IMG/VR virus record: IMGVR_UViG_3300044530_002207
Coordinates: 1 to 20,668 of that record
Strand: one strand, 5' to 3'
Length of the DNA: 20,668 bases
DNA from: a virus
A program made the translations under genes and the position numbers. The notes below the pieces were generated by a model that saw only the letters and a list, made by a program, of their open reading frames with translations, was not told the origin of the DNA and did no database searches. Below, piece after piece: positions 1 through 6,082 of this stretch. Positions within the stretch are counted from its first letter, which is position 1. Every line of letters starts with the position of its first letter.

Positions 1-333
1 GGCGGCCTATACATCCCCTCCAAAGGCTCGTCCGCCGCATTCGGCACATGGAATCAATCCACCATTAATGGCTACCCCGGCCTCCGCCTCGTCACCTACG
101 TCGACCACACAGCCAAGATCGAGCTGTACCTCGAGCGCATTAATAAAAAAATGCCGCCTCCCTTCCATCTTCCCTCCGACGCAGGCAACGACTTCATCGT
201 CGGACACTCAGGCCAGCAACTCCTCCAGAATAAACACTCCCGCCTAGCCCCATTCTACTGGAAGAAAGTCGCCGAAGATCACTACGGCGACTGCACCAAG
301 CTCCACGGCGTCGCCTGGTGGGTCATCAAATAA
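1..333 (+). CDS. Terminase large subunit, GpA type, C-terminal part (5' cut by window edge)
   Basis: The frame is open from base 1 and gives 110 residues ending in TAA at 331-333. Terminase large subunits of the lambda gpA family pack DNA into the prohead, with an N-terminal ATPase and a C-terminal nuclease. The visible part resembles the end of the nuclease domain: a H-L-P stretch near residue 56, then W-K-K-V-A-E-D-H-Y-G-D-C, which fits the family's 'W.k....NH..D' tail. ATPase motifs would lie outside the window. The lambda-type portal and protease downstream support the call, since this is the A-(W)-B-C order. The stop codon abuts the stop of the TM2-domain gene on the other strand with no spacer. 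I am fairly sure of the family; homology was judged by eye. Confidence 0.72.
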   Translation, partial: GGLYIPSKGSSAAFGTWNQSTINGYPGLRLVTYVDHTAKIELYLERINKKMPPPFHLPSDAGNDFIVGHSGQQLLQNKHSRLAPFYWKKVAEDHYGDCTKLHGVAWWVIK

Positions 334-639
334 TCAAGCCGCCATCGCCTTGTATTGGATCGCCAACTCCCGCGCCACATCTTGGTTGTGACGGGAGACC
401 ATTCCCCACACTCGGAAAAAATCCACCAACCATCCGATGATAAGAAATCCTCCCGTGAACCAGAAGGCAAACTGGAATCCCACCCGCCCCAGATACAAAT
501 AATGCCATCCCAAAAACAACCAGGCCAAGTATCCCACAATCACGGATTTTTCCCGCCGATAGTAATCCTTCAAAAAAGCATCTTGGAAATCTTTGGGACA
601 ATTATCGAGACTCAGTAAGATCGCATTTGAAAGGGCCAT
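334..639 (-). CDS. TM2-domain membrane protein, antisense within head gene cluster
   Basis: Encodes 101 residues from the ATG at 639. The frame stays open upstream to 753, but that extension is a translated GC-rich repeat (T-H-A-E-A-R-R-A-R-R) and is unlikely to be protein. Residues 1-30 are soluble; two hydrophobic segments follow at about 33-46 and 53-72. F-L-G-W-H-Y-L-Y-L-G-R (42-52) matches the TM2-domain signature of a G/H and F-Y-L-G turn between two helices, and I-I-G-W-L-V-D-F-F (67-75) matches its W..D end. TM2 proteins are small inner-membrane proteins of mostly unknown role. It runs against all neighbouring late genes and its stop abuts the terminase stop, as expected for a moron expressed from its own promoter. 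I see no clear promoter. A superinfection or membrane-defence role is speculation. Confidence 0.8.
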   Translation of the reverse strand: MALSNAILLSLDNCPKDFQDAFLKDYYRREKSVIVGYLAWLFLGWHYLYLGRVGFQFAFWFTGGFLIIGWLVDFFRVWGMVSRHNQDVARELAIQYKAMAA

Positions 640-690
640 ACCCTTTAGACTTACACCCCCATCGCCTTGCCGCCAGCAAAAAGGCATTTT

Positions 691-729
691 CCTCCGCGCC
701 CTCCGCGCCTCCGCGTGAGTCCTCCCCCT
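691..729. repeat. GCGGAGG-type dispersed intergenic repeat, copy 1
   Basis: A C/G-rich stretch of CCTCCGCG-like units ending CGCGTGAGT and then TCCCCCTCC. A near-identical stretch lies at 12716-12754, differing by only a few bases. Read on the minus strand it translates as T-H-A-E-A-R-R-A-R-R, a peptide that often contaminates gene models. Both copies sit in gaps just upstream of a TTTGACA-preceded start. Similar repeats are common between genes in environmental bacteria, so the phage probably picked it up from a host. Confidence 0.7.
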
Positions 730-733
730 CCCC

Positions 734-740
734 TTTGACA
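734..740 (+). promoter_or_regulatory. TTTGACA start-associated motif, 13 nt before GTG 754
   Basis: A perfect TTTGACA with a 13-nt gap to the start codon, the same gap as at 1043 and 4987. Seventeen bases further on lies ACGACA, inside the gene, which does not resemble a -10 box. Confidence 0.55.
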
Positions 741-753
741 CCCCCCGCCCCAT

Positions 754-1035
754 GTGAACGACAACTCCATCGCCCGCGTGGCCTACAAAGCCCTGCTCAA
801 AGCCCAGGGAAAAACCAAAGCCGAGTTGCTCGCCATGGCATCCGCCCTCGAGAGCGGCATCGAGGAGACCATCATCACCAACCTCAACACCGACGGCACC
901 GGCACCTCCGCCCAGCTATCCGCCCTCACCAAGACCGACCGCCTGTCGGCGATCATGGAGGTTTACACCGAAGGCAACGGCATCCGCTCCCTCTGCTCCG
1001 TCATCGATCGCTCCCTTTACGAGACCCCGCTTTGA
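754..1035 (+). CDS. Small phage protein between terminase and portal (gpW position)
   Basis: A GTG start gives 93 residues. An ATG two bases earlier (752) is followed at once by TGA, so GTG 754 is the only workable start. TTTGACA at 734-740 lies 13 nt before it and there is no Shine-Dalgarno sequence. The protein has an Ala/Leu-rich helical N-terminal half (about residues 5-40), then a Gly/Thr-rich link and another helical part. In lambda the gene between terminase and portal is W, a head-completion protein of 68 residues. The position fits but I see no gpW sequence likeness, so the role is not established. Codon use is C-rich like its neighbours, so I am confident it is a real gene. Confidence 0.7.
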   Translation: MNDNSIARVAYKALLKAQGKTKAELLAMASALESGIEETIITNLNTDGTGTSAQLSALTKTDRLSAIMEVYTEGNGIRSLCSVIDRSLYETPL

Positions 1036-1042
1036 TCCCCGC

Positions 1043-1067
1043 TTTGACACGCCCGCCTCGGCGTGTC
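1043..1067 (+). promoter_or_regulatory. TTTGACA motif plus hairpin covering the portal start codon
   Basis: TTTGACA (1043-1049) lies 13 nt before the GTG at 1063. GACACGCC (1046-1053) and GGCGTGTC (1060-1067) form a perfect 8-bp inverted repeat with a 6-nt loop. The left arm overlaps the motif and the right arm contains the start codon. In mRNA this stem would mask the start and could limit portal translation, but that is inference. Confidence 0.55.
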
Positions 1068-2508
1068 CGCAATCAAACCGAATTCAAATAAATCAAACCG
1101 AGGCGGTCCCCGTCCCGGAGCCGGTCGCAAACCCAAAGCCGCCGCCTTCGAGGCCGCCGAGTTCTCCCGCAATCGCGGCCTCATCGTTTTAAATACCCTC
1201 GAGCCCAAGCGCGAAGCCACCCCCGCCACCCGCCTCGAGCTGCTTAAAAAATCCCGCTGGCTTTACAATAACGTCGGCATCGCCTCCTACCTCATCGAGC
1301 ATCTCGCCCAGCGCGCCGTCGGCACCGGCATCGTCCCGCAGGCACGCACCTCCGATCCCGAGTGGAACCGCCGAGCCGAGCGCCTCTTCGAGGACCGCGC
1401 CTGCGCCGAGACGTGGGCATTCGACGCCTCCGCCCAGGTGAATTTCTACGGCGCGCAGTCTCTCATCCTTCGGCAAGTCGCCGTCGATGGCGACTTCTTC
1501 GCCCAGTTCATCCGCACCGAAGCAGGCGGCACCCGCGTCCGCTTCATCGGCGGCGAAGCCATAGGCAGCACCGCCGACTCCTCCGACCGCGCCTACGACG
1601 GCGTCCTGCTCGATAAGTTCGGCGCACCCACTAGCTACCGCGTCATCACCGACCGCGCCAATGGGAAATACCAAGACGTCCCCGCCGCCGACATGCTGCA
1701 CTTTCGCCACGTCCGCCGCAGCGGCTACCCACGCGGCATCTCCTGGCTGCACAACGCCATCATCAATTGCCACGACCTCGCCGAGTATATGGCCTACGAG
1801 AAAGGATCCGCCAAAGCCGGAGCCCAAGTCGCCTTCGCCATCACCAGCGATGAAGCCGTCCGCCTCGGCGGCGGCCTGTCGAATATCCAGAGCGCCGACA
1901 ACCAAGAGATCACCACCGAGACCCTCTACAACGGCACCCTCATTCCCAAGCTCAAGCCCGGCGAATCCATCCAATCCTTCAAGAACGAACACCCCGGCAC
2001 CGCCTTCGAGCCATTCATCCGCACCATCATGGGCGAGATCGCCCGAGGCATCGGCCTTCCCCCCGAGGCCCTCATGGTCTTCGTCGGCACCGCAGGCACC
2101 GAGTTCCGAGGCCTCCTCGAAGTCGCGCAGAACTTCCTCGAGCGTCTCCAGCAAATGCTCGTCGATCAATTTTGCCGCCCCTTCTGGAAATACTGGCTCT
2201 GGCATGAGATCCAATCCGGCAACTTGCCCTACCCCGGAGACGACTGGTGGAGGCACGAATGGGTCACCCCAAAGAAAATCACCGTAGACAACGGACGCGA
2301 CGGCCGTCTCTACGCCCAGCTCCTCGACTCCGGCTACATGAGCTGGGAGCGCTACTGCAACATCCACGGCTTGGATGCCCAAGCTGAGGAAGACGACATC
2401 CTCCATACCTACATCCGCCGCCAGCAAAAATGCGCCGCCCTCGGCCTCAACCCCTCCGACGTCTTCCCAAGCCATGCCTCTTCCATTCTCGGCAACCCCA
2501 TCCCCTGA
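1063..2508 (+). CDS. Phage portal protein, lambda gpB family
   Basis: 481 residues from GTG 1063. Portal proteins form the dodecameric ring at one capsid vertex that DNA passes through. Length, position after terminase and before a ClpP-like protease, and sequence fit the lambda-type portal family. Supporting motifs include W-L-Y-N-N near residue 67, a V-D-G-D-F-F segment, H-F-R-H-V-R-R-S-G-Y-P-R-G-I-S-W-L followed by a helical stretch, and I-A-R-G-I-G-L-P-P-E-A-L. Residues 13-25 read R-G-G-P-R-P-G-A-G-R-K-P-K, a basic Gly/Pro element better known at the N-terminus of small terminases and other DNA-binding phage proteins, and unusual on a portal. There is no SD. The start is marked by TTTGACA 13 nt upstream and lies in a hairpin. 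Confidence 0.9.
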   Translation: MSAIKPNSNKSNRGGPRPGAGRKPKAAAFEAAEFSRNRGLIVLNTLEPKREATPATRLELLKKSRWLYNNVGIASYLIEHLAQRAVGTGIVPQARTSDPEWNRRAERLFEDRACAETWAFDASAQVNFYGAQSLILRQVAVDGDFFAQFIRTEAGGTRVRFIGGEAIGSTADSSDRAYDGVLLDKFGAPTSYRVITDRANGKYQDVPAADMLHFRHVRRSGYPRGISWLHNAIINCHDLAEYMAYEKGSAKAGAQVAFAITSDEAVRLGGGLSNIQSADNQEITTETLYNGTLIPKLKPGESIQSFKNEHPGTAFEPFIRTIMGEIARGIGLPPEALMVFVGTAGTEFRGLLEVAQNFLERLQQMLVDQFCRPFWKYWLWHEIQSGNLPYPGDDWWRHEWVTPKKITVDNGRDGRLYAQLLDSGYMSWERYCNIHGLDAQAEEDDILHTYIRRQQKCAALGLNPSDVFPSHASSILGNPIP

Positions 2509-2662
2509 GCACATCACCTTCATCAACGCGCTGCGGACCAAGTGGCAGCGCCCCTTGATGGCCCCACTCCCACCACAAAAAGAAAATGATAAAGAACCAC
2601 CAAGAGTACTTCAGCTCAACCTCGCAGACTTCCTCCGCAGTCGACGAGAAGCTCGACGCTGA
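2474..2662 (+). CDS. Possible small overlapping gene after portal
   Basis: ATG 2474 opens a 62-residue frame that overlaps the portal end by 35 nt and the next gene by 77 nt. It fills the otherwise empty 2509-2585. The middle and end look protein-like (F-I-N-A-L-R-T-K-W-Q-R, then L-Q-L-N-L-A-D-F-L-R-S-R-R-E-A-R-R, an amphipathic basic helix). Against it, the two overlaps are large and the codon third positions are less C-biased than in neighbours. No SD or TTTGACA precedes it and I recognise no family. Confidence 0.35.
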   Translation: MPLPFSATPSPEHITFINALRTKWQRPLMAPLPPQKENDKEPPRVLQLNLADFLRSRREARR

Positions 2663-2897
2663 GAGCAAGCCCATCCGCGCCCTCCTTTGCGCGCTCATCG
2701 ACCGCGCCGTCGAGGATCTCCGATCCACCGCCACCTACCGATCTCCGCAGATGAACAACGCCGCCGCCTTCGACAAGGTCACCGCCAGCCATTTCATCGA
2801 TTCCCGCATTTACCGCTGGATGTGCGCTCGCATGCACCTCCCCAGTGCCCGCATCCGCAACGCCGCCTTTGACAACCAAACAGAATCACATGCGTAA
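2586..2897 (+). CDS. Small hypothetical phage protein between portal and protease
   Basis: 103 residues from ATG 2586. From about residue 20 on, codon use is strongly C-ending like the portal and the composition is that of a helical soluble protein (P-I-R-A-L-L-C-A-L-I-D-R-A-V-E-D-L-R, then F-I-D-S-R-I-Y-R-W-M-C-A-R-M-H). The first 20 residues (Ser/Thr-rich) are less certain, so a later start is possible. The last eight bases overlap the protease start at 2890, and its C-terminal codons contain the TTTGACA element (2868-2874) of that start. The family is unknown; the position suggests a head assembly accessory. Confidence 0.6.
   Translation: MIKNHQEYFSSTSQTSSAVDEKLDAESKPIRALLCALIDRAVEDLRSTATYRSPQMNNAAAFDKVTASHFIDSRIYRWMCARMHLPSARIRNAAFDNQTESHA
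2868..2874 (+). promoter_or_regulatory. TTTGACA motif, 15 nt before protease start
   Basis: TTTGACA lies inside the end of the preceding gene, with a 15-nt gap to ATG 2890. The same 15-nt gap recurs at 3483 and 17297. No SD is present and no -10 box follows at 17 nt (GCGTAA). Confidence 0.55.
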
Positions 2898-4014
2898 CTG
2901 GTATGCCCTCACTCCTAAGCCCTCGGTCAGCGAAACCGAAATCTCCATTTTCGACGAGATCGGTATGTATGGCATCAGCGCCAAGCAATTCATCACCGAC
3001 CTCAAGGCCATCCCCGCCACCGACAAGATCGTCCTCAAGATCCACTCCCCAGGCGGAGAAGTCTTCGACGGCAACGCCATTTTCAACGCCTTGCAGCGTC
3101 GCGGCAACGTAGAGGTCCAGATCGAAGGCCTCGCCGCCAGCATGGCCACCGTCATCTCCCTCGCCGGTATGCCAGTCAAGATGGCCGCCAATGGATTTTA
3201 CATGATTCATAATCCCTGGGGCGTTGCCATGGGAGACGCCGCCGAGCTCCGCGACCAAGCCGAGTTGCTCGACAAGATCCGGTCCAACATGGTCGGAGCC
3301 TATGCCGCCAAGAGCGGACAAGACCCCGAGCAGATCCAAGAGTGGATGGACTCCGAGACATGGTTCACCGCCGCCGAAGCCCTCTCCGCCGGATTCATAG
3401 ACGAGATCACCGACACCCTATCCCTCGCCGCCTCCTCCAATAAATTCGCCAGAATGGCGAAATTCAAAAACGCCCCCGCCAATTTGACAGCCCAGCCACA
3501 TCGTATGGAAATAGAAATCACACCCGAGCCCGAGATCGTCGAAGAAGTCATCGCCGATAGCATCGTCAGCGACTCCGTTCCCGCCGAAGAGATCGAGATC
3601 ATCGAAGAGATCGCGCCCGCCGACCAAGTCGAAGTCGCACCAGATGCAACACCCCAGCCCATTGTCAGCCCCGTATCCCTCGCCGCCGCCGATTCGATCT
3701 TGGCAAAATACAACGCCATCTTAGCCGAGCGCGACTCCGCCATCCTCGCCCTCCAAGCCTACTCCGCCAAAGTGGAGACCCTCCGCGACGAGCTCAACGA
3801 AGAGCGCGAATCCTTCGCCCGCCTCGAGCGCAGCCTCGGCCTCTCCGCCGCCCGCGTCGTTCCCATCATTTCCAATGCCGCACCGGAAGCCCTCGACCCC
3901 GTCGCCGAGTATCTCGCCGCCGTAGAGTCCGGCGACCGCCGAGCCGCATCCGCCCTTTTTGAGAAGCACAAAGCTCTCATCTGGCAAGCACGCCAAAAAA
4001 TTTCCAAAGCCTAA
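2890..4014 (+). CDS. Head maturation protease (ClpP-like, S14) fused to scaffold
   Basis: 374 residues. The frame is open back to 2845, but ATG 2890 is preferred because TTTGACA stands 15 nt before it and the sequence matches the family from M-R-N-W-Y. Residues 1-180 form a ClpP-like serine protease: I-H-S-P-G-G (51-56), catalytic Ser84 in L-A-A-S-M-A, His107 in M-I-H-N-P-W-G, and the third triad position near D154/E156 in M-D-S-E-T-W, followed by A-E-A-L-S-A-G-F-I-D-E-I. These proteases cut the scaffold and themselves during prohead maturation. Residues about 206-300 are very Glu/Ile/Val-rich and low complexity; 300-374 form a coiled-coil helix and then a helical end, as expected for a scaffold. 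The lambda gpC/Nu3 arrangement is the parallel. Confidence 0.88.
   Translation: MRNWYALTPKPSVSETEISIFDEIGMYGISAKQFITDLKAIPATDKIVLKIHSPGGEVFDGNAIFNALQRRGNVEVQIEGLAASMATVISLAGMPVKMAANGFYMIHNPWGVAMGDAAELRDQAELLDKIRSNMVGAYAAKSGQDPEQIQEWMDSETWFTAAEALSAGFIDEITDTLSLAASSNKFARMAKFKNAPANLTAQPHRMEIEITPEPEIVEEVIADSIVSDSVPAEEIEIIEEIAPADQVEVAPDATPQPIVSPVSLAAADSILAKYNAILAERDSAILALQAYSAKVETLRDELNEERESFARLERSLGLSAARVVPIISNAAPEALDPVAEYLAAVESGDRRAASALFEKHKALIWQARQKISKA
3483..3489 (+). promoter_or_regulatory. TTTGACA motif, 15 nt before internal scaffold start
   Basis: A perfect TTTGACA inside the protease coding sequence, 15 nt before an in-frame ATG at 3505. It is the only TTTGACA internal to a long gene in the window with an in-frame ATG at that distance, which supports a nested start. 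Confidence 0.55.
3505..4014 (+). CDS. Scaffold protein from internal start within the protease gene
   Basis: ATG 3505 is codon 206 of the protease frame and gives a 169-residue protein that is only the scaffold part. In lambda, Nu3 scaffold is made from an internal start in gene C and shares its C-terminus; this layout is the same. The start falls at the domain boundary, just after the protease domain and a short linker. The product begins with an acidic region of E-I-E-I-T-P-E-P-E-I-V-E-E-V type (1-60). A coiled coil with heptad-like leucines follows (about 85-125), then a basic, Ala-rich helical tail likely to contact capsid protein. The exact start needs protein data. Confidence 0.6.
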   Translation: MEIEITPEPEIVEEVIADSIVSDSVPAEEIEIIEEIAPADQVEVAPDATPQPIVSPVSLAAADSILAKYNAILAERDSAILALQAYSAKVETLRDELNEERESFARLERSLGLSAARVVPIISNAAPEALDPVAEYLAAVESGDRRAASALFEKHKALIWQARQKISKA

Positions 4015-4024
4015 GCCGAGGAGA

Positions 4025-4064
4025 AACCCAACCAACACAAACCAAACACAACCACACCACTCAT
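4025..4064 (+). promoter_or_regulatory. CA-rich unstructured leader before capsid gene
   Basis: Forty bases almost free of G and rich in CCAACCAACA-like units, ending CTCAT-ATG. AGGAG occurs at 4020-4024 but is 40 nt from the start, too far for an SD. Similar leaders precede 5761 and 13943, the latter sharing ACCCAACCAACA. These are candidate SD-independent ribosome entry regions for strongly made proteins. Confidence 0.45.
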
Positions 4065-4919
4065 ATGGCAAATACATTCGACTCAGCTCTGGTTGCGGAT
4101 TCTATCTCCGCACAGACCAAAACCGTCCTCGCAAACCGCCTCGCGGCGCTCAACATCTTCGCATCGGATTTCTCGTCCGACGTTAAGACGGCTAAAGACA
4201 CCGTCCAGGTTCCGCTCGTCACAGCGGCAGCATCGACACTCACAAACCCGACCAACTTCGAGCCCGGCGGCGGCAACACTGTGGGTAAGATCACGGTCAC
4301 ACTTGATCACCTCTTCCAGCCCTTCGCCATCTCAGCCGCTGAGTTGGCATCCGGTCATCGCCTAGATCGCTTGATCATCTCCAACCTCAATGCACTCGCC
4401 GACAAGATCTGGGCAGTGGCCACCACCCCGATCACCGTAGCAAATTTCGGGGCAGCATCGGTCACCACCGCAGACCTCACAGGCACGAACTTCGCCAACC
4501 TAAAGGCACTCTGGGCCGCAGTGGCCAAGAGCGACCGCAAAGGTCTCGTTCTGAGCCCCGCGCTCTACAGCCAACTCCTGCCCACCAGCAGCCAGAGCCT
4601 CCCGCTCTCCGCTGGCGCTTACGGATTTGATGCCGGTGTCTTCTACGCCAGCAGCTTCGCAGGAGAATCAGGCATGGCAGGATTCGCTTGCTCTCCAGAC
4701 GCAATCGCAATGGCGGCAGCCGCTCCAGCAATCGCAGACGAAGTTCGCAACCAATTCTCGATCAGCGAAGTGGTCACGCTCGAACAGCTCGGCATCTCGG
4801 TGCAGTACAATGTATGGGGTTCCACAGCGAATCGCCAAGTCAACGCATCGCTCGAACTTATGTTCGGTGCAGCGAAAGGCGTGACAGGCGGCACGATGGC
4901 CATCATCGACATCGCTTAA
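4065..4919 (+). CDS. Major capsid protein
   Basis: 284 residues, directly after the protease/scaffold and before head-tail joining genes, which is the capsid slot. It starts M-A-N-T-F-D-S and carries V-Q-V-P-L-V followed by F-E-P-G-G-G-N-T-V-G-K-I-T-V-T-L-D-H, typical of the E-loop and P-domain region of HK97-fold capsid proteins. It ends in a Gly/Thr-rich strand. Codon use differs from neighbours, with more GCA, ACA and TCG, as often seen for the most highly made protein. No decoration protein gene sits between scaffold and capsid. The 5' leader (4025-4064) is CA-rich and lacks an SD. A strong terminator follows. The family assignment rests mainly on position. Confidence 0.8.
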   Translation: MANTFDSALVADSISAQTKTVLANRLAALNIFASDFSSDVKTAKDTVQVPLVTAAASTLTNPTNFEPGGGNTVGKITVTLDHLFQPFAISAAELASGHRLDRLIISNLNALADKIWAVATTPITVANFGAASVTTADLTGTNFANLKALWAAVAKSDRKGLVLSPALYSQLLPTSSQSLPLSAGAYGFDAGVFYASSFAGESGMAGFACSPDAIAMAAAAPAIADEVRNQFSISEVVTLEQLGISVQYNVWGSTANRQVNASLELMFGAAKGVTGGTMAIIDIA

Positions 4920-4948
4920 TTCCTCGCGCCTCACAGCGCCCAACCCGC

Positions 4949-4989
4949 AAAGCCCGGCAGGAGCCTTTCCCTGCCGGGCTTTTCTTTTT
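4949..4989 (+). terminator. Rho-independent terminator after capsid gene
   Basis: AAAGCCCGGCAGG (4949-4961) pairs perfectly with CCTGCCGGGCTTT (4970-4982) around an 8-nt loop, followed by a T-rich tract to 4989. A 13-bp stem plus T-run is a strong intrinsic terminator. It separates capsid from head-tail joining genes and so probably sets the excess of capsid over downstream mRNA. Confidence 0.9.
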
Positions 4990-4993
4990 GACA
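4987..4993 (+). promoter_or_regulatory. TTTGACA motif, 13 nt before head-closure gene
   Basis: Overlaps the terminator T-tract and lies exactly 13 nt before ATG 5007. No -10 box at 17 nt (CGCCCG). Confidence 0.5.
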
Positions 4994-5006
4994 CCTCGCC
5001 ACGGGT

Positions 5007-5330
5007 ATGTCGCCCGACGCGATCCGCACCTTCACTCTCACCGCCGCCGCGCTGCGCAATTCCGCCCTTGGCACCACGGCCACCTTCCGCAGCCAGCCCC
5101 TTCGCGTCGTGCTCTCGCCCATCGCCATCGGCCTTGATCTCGAGACCGGCGGACTTCGCCAGGGCGGAGAGTTCACTTGCCGATTTTTGGCCACGTCCCT
5201 TGCCACCCCGCCGCGCCGTGGCGAGCAGATCCTCATCGGCGGCAAGGCCTACACGCTCCAGACCCTCAAGGAAGTCGTCACCACCCCAGGCGAATACGTC
5301 GCCATGATTTCCCCCGGCTCCTCCTTATGA
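5007..5330 (+). CDS. Head-closure / head-tail joining protein (FII-like position)
   Basis: 107 residues, starting 17 nt after the capsid terminator and overlapping the next gene by ATGA (5327-5330). The second half is beta-rich and reads R-R-G-E-Q-I-L-I-G-G-K-A-Y-T-L, then V-V-T-T-P-G-E-Y-V-A-M-I, the pattern of small stopper proteins that close the portal after packaging (a basic 'gD.i.idg..y.v' strand then a 'pg..v.l.l' strand). The middle has R-Q-G-G-E-F-T-C-R-F. Position (after capsid, before a tail-terminator-like gene) fits lambda FII or HK97 stopper. I have no strong signature, so the role is inferred. Confidence 0.6.
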   Translation: MSPDAIRTFTLTAAALRNSALGTTATFRSQPLRVVLSPIAIGLDLETGGLRQGGEFTCRFLATSLATPPRRGEQILIGGKAYTLQTLKEVVTTPGEYVAMISPGSSL

Positions 5331-5731
5331 ACGCAGCCCTCGAACTCGCCATCCGCGATTGGCTCCTCGCCGATCCCGACCTTGCCGACCTCACTATCTT
5401 GGCCGGACAAAGCGCCGAGACCATCCCCGGCGACCAGCCCGTGATCGTCGTTGGCCTCGAGTCCAACACAGTCCTCGTTGCCAACATATCAAAAGCCACG
5501 GTGTCGCTGGTATTGGCCACACCCTGCGAACTGGAAGGCGGCCTCGACGCCCACCAATCCCTGAGCGCCCGGCTGCATTCGCTCGCCGTCCCGCCCAACG
5601 ACCTCGCCGATTATTTTCCCGCCACATTGCGCCTGGCTGGTTCTGTTTTGACTTCGATCAACAACTCCATTTCCGAAGGCCGGTGGCTTTGCACGTTGCA
5701 AATCTCCCTCGGCCTCGTTGCCGAAATTTGA
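5327..5731 (+). CDS. Tail terminator-like / tail completion protein
   Basis: 134 residues from ATG 5327, chosen because it overlaps the previous stop by ATGA; the frame is open back to 5177 but that part is a shadow of the previous gene. The start resembles tail terminators, with a helix (A-L-E-L-A-I-R-D-W-L-L-A-D-P-D-L), then short strands including P-V-I-V-V-G-L and W-L-C-T-L-Q-I-S-L-G-L-V. These cap the tail tube and join it to the head. The stop TGA lies inside a TTTGACA (5727-5733). The gene sits just before the tube genes, as U and Z precede V in lambda. Family likeness is moderate. Confidence 0.6.
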   Translation: MNAALELAIRDWLLADPDLADLTILAGQSAETIPGDQPVIVVGLESNTVLVANISKATVSLVLATPCELEGGLDAHQSLSARLHSLAVPPNDLADYFPATLRLAGSVLTSINNSISEGRWLCTLQISLGLVAEI

Positions 5732-5760
5732 CACCCACAAAATAACGAAACCCACCAACC
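5727..5760 (+). promoter_or_regulatory. TTTGACA and CA-rich leader before first tube-like gene
   Basis: TTTGACA (5727-5733) contains the previous stop codon and lies 27 nt before ATG 5761. Between them is a CA-rich leader resembling those before the capsid and 13943 genes. There is no SD. Confidence 0.4.
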
Positions 5761-6078
5761 ATGCCATCTACCACTCAAACTTTTGGAATCACCGGCATCT
5801 CGAGCGCCAGCTTGCTCGTCAAGTCGATGGACCACACCAAGTCAGCGCAAAAAACGGAACTCCAAGGGCCGGACGGTGAGACCGTCGCCGTTGGCTATTA
5901 TGGCTTCAAAGAAGAGCTTTCCATATCCGCCGTAGGCGATCTCACAGCAGCGCAAACCGTGGGCGCCACATTGGCTCTCACTGGGGCTCCTACTGGCACT
6001 TGGAAGATCGATTCCATCTCCACCTCTCGCTCGCTCGAGGGCTTTGCCGAAATCCAAATCTCAGCCTCCAACTCATAA
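5761..6078 (+). CDS. Tail tube-like protein, copy 1
   Basis: 105 residues. Its C-terminal half reads L-S-I-S-A-V-G-D-L-T and W-K-I-D-S-I-S-T-S-R-S-L-E-G-F-A-E-I-Q-I-S-A, a beta-rich pattern matching the next gene's A-S-I-S-I-E-G and I-L-V-D-S-V-V-V-S-K-S-S-D-G-F-A-K-V-K-I-A-A. The two are clear paralogues. Small tail tube proteins have this beta-sandwich type of ending, and the position between tail terminator and chaperones fits tube protein V. Here it is about 105-120 residues, shorter than lambda gpV. Which copy forms the tube is not visible. The leader is CA-rich with TTTGACA 27 nt upstream. Confidence 0.6.
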   Translation: MPSTTQTFGITGISSASLLVKSMDHTKSAQKTELQGPDGETVAVGYYGFKEELSISAVGDLTAAQTVGATLALTGAPTGTWKIDSISTSRSLEGFAEIQISASNS

Positions 6079-6082
6079 TATT

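Noticed and set aside
734-740. TTTGACA as a standard sigma70 -35 box
   Set aside because: The expected -10 position falls inside the gene at 754 and reads ACGACA. The same is true for the other fixed-gap copies.
640-753. N-terminal extension of the TM2-domain gene
   Set aside because: It is the translation of a dispersed GC-rich repeat (T-H-A-E-A-R-R-A-R-R), found again at 12716.
627-1091. Plus-strand frame of 154 codons through the gap and the gpW-position gene
   Set aside because: His/Arg/Pro-rich shadow typical of the wrong frame of a GC-rich gene.
1189-2541. Long minus-strand frame of 450 codons opposite the portal gene
   Set aside because: It is the antisense shadow of a GC-rich gene, is Gly/Val/Asp/Ala-rich without any motif, and the plus strand is a clear portal.
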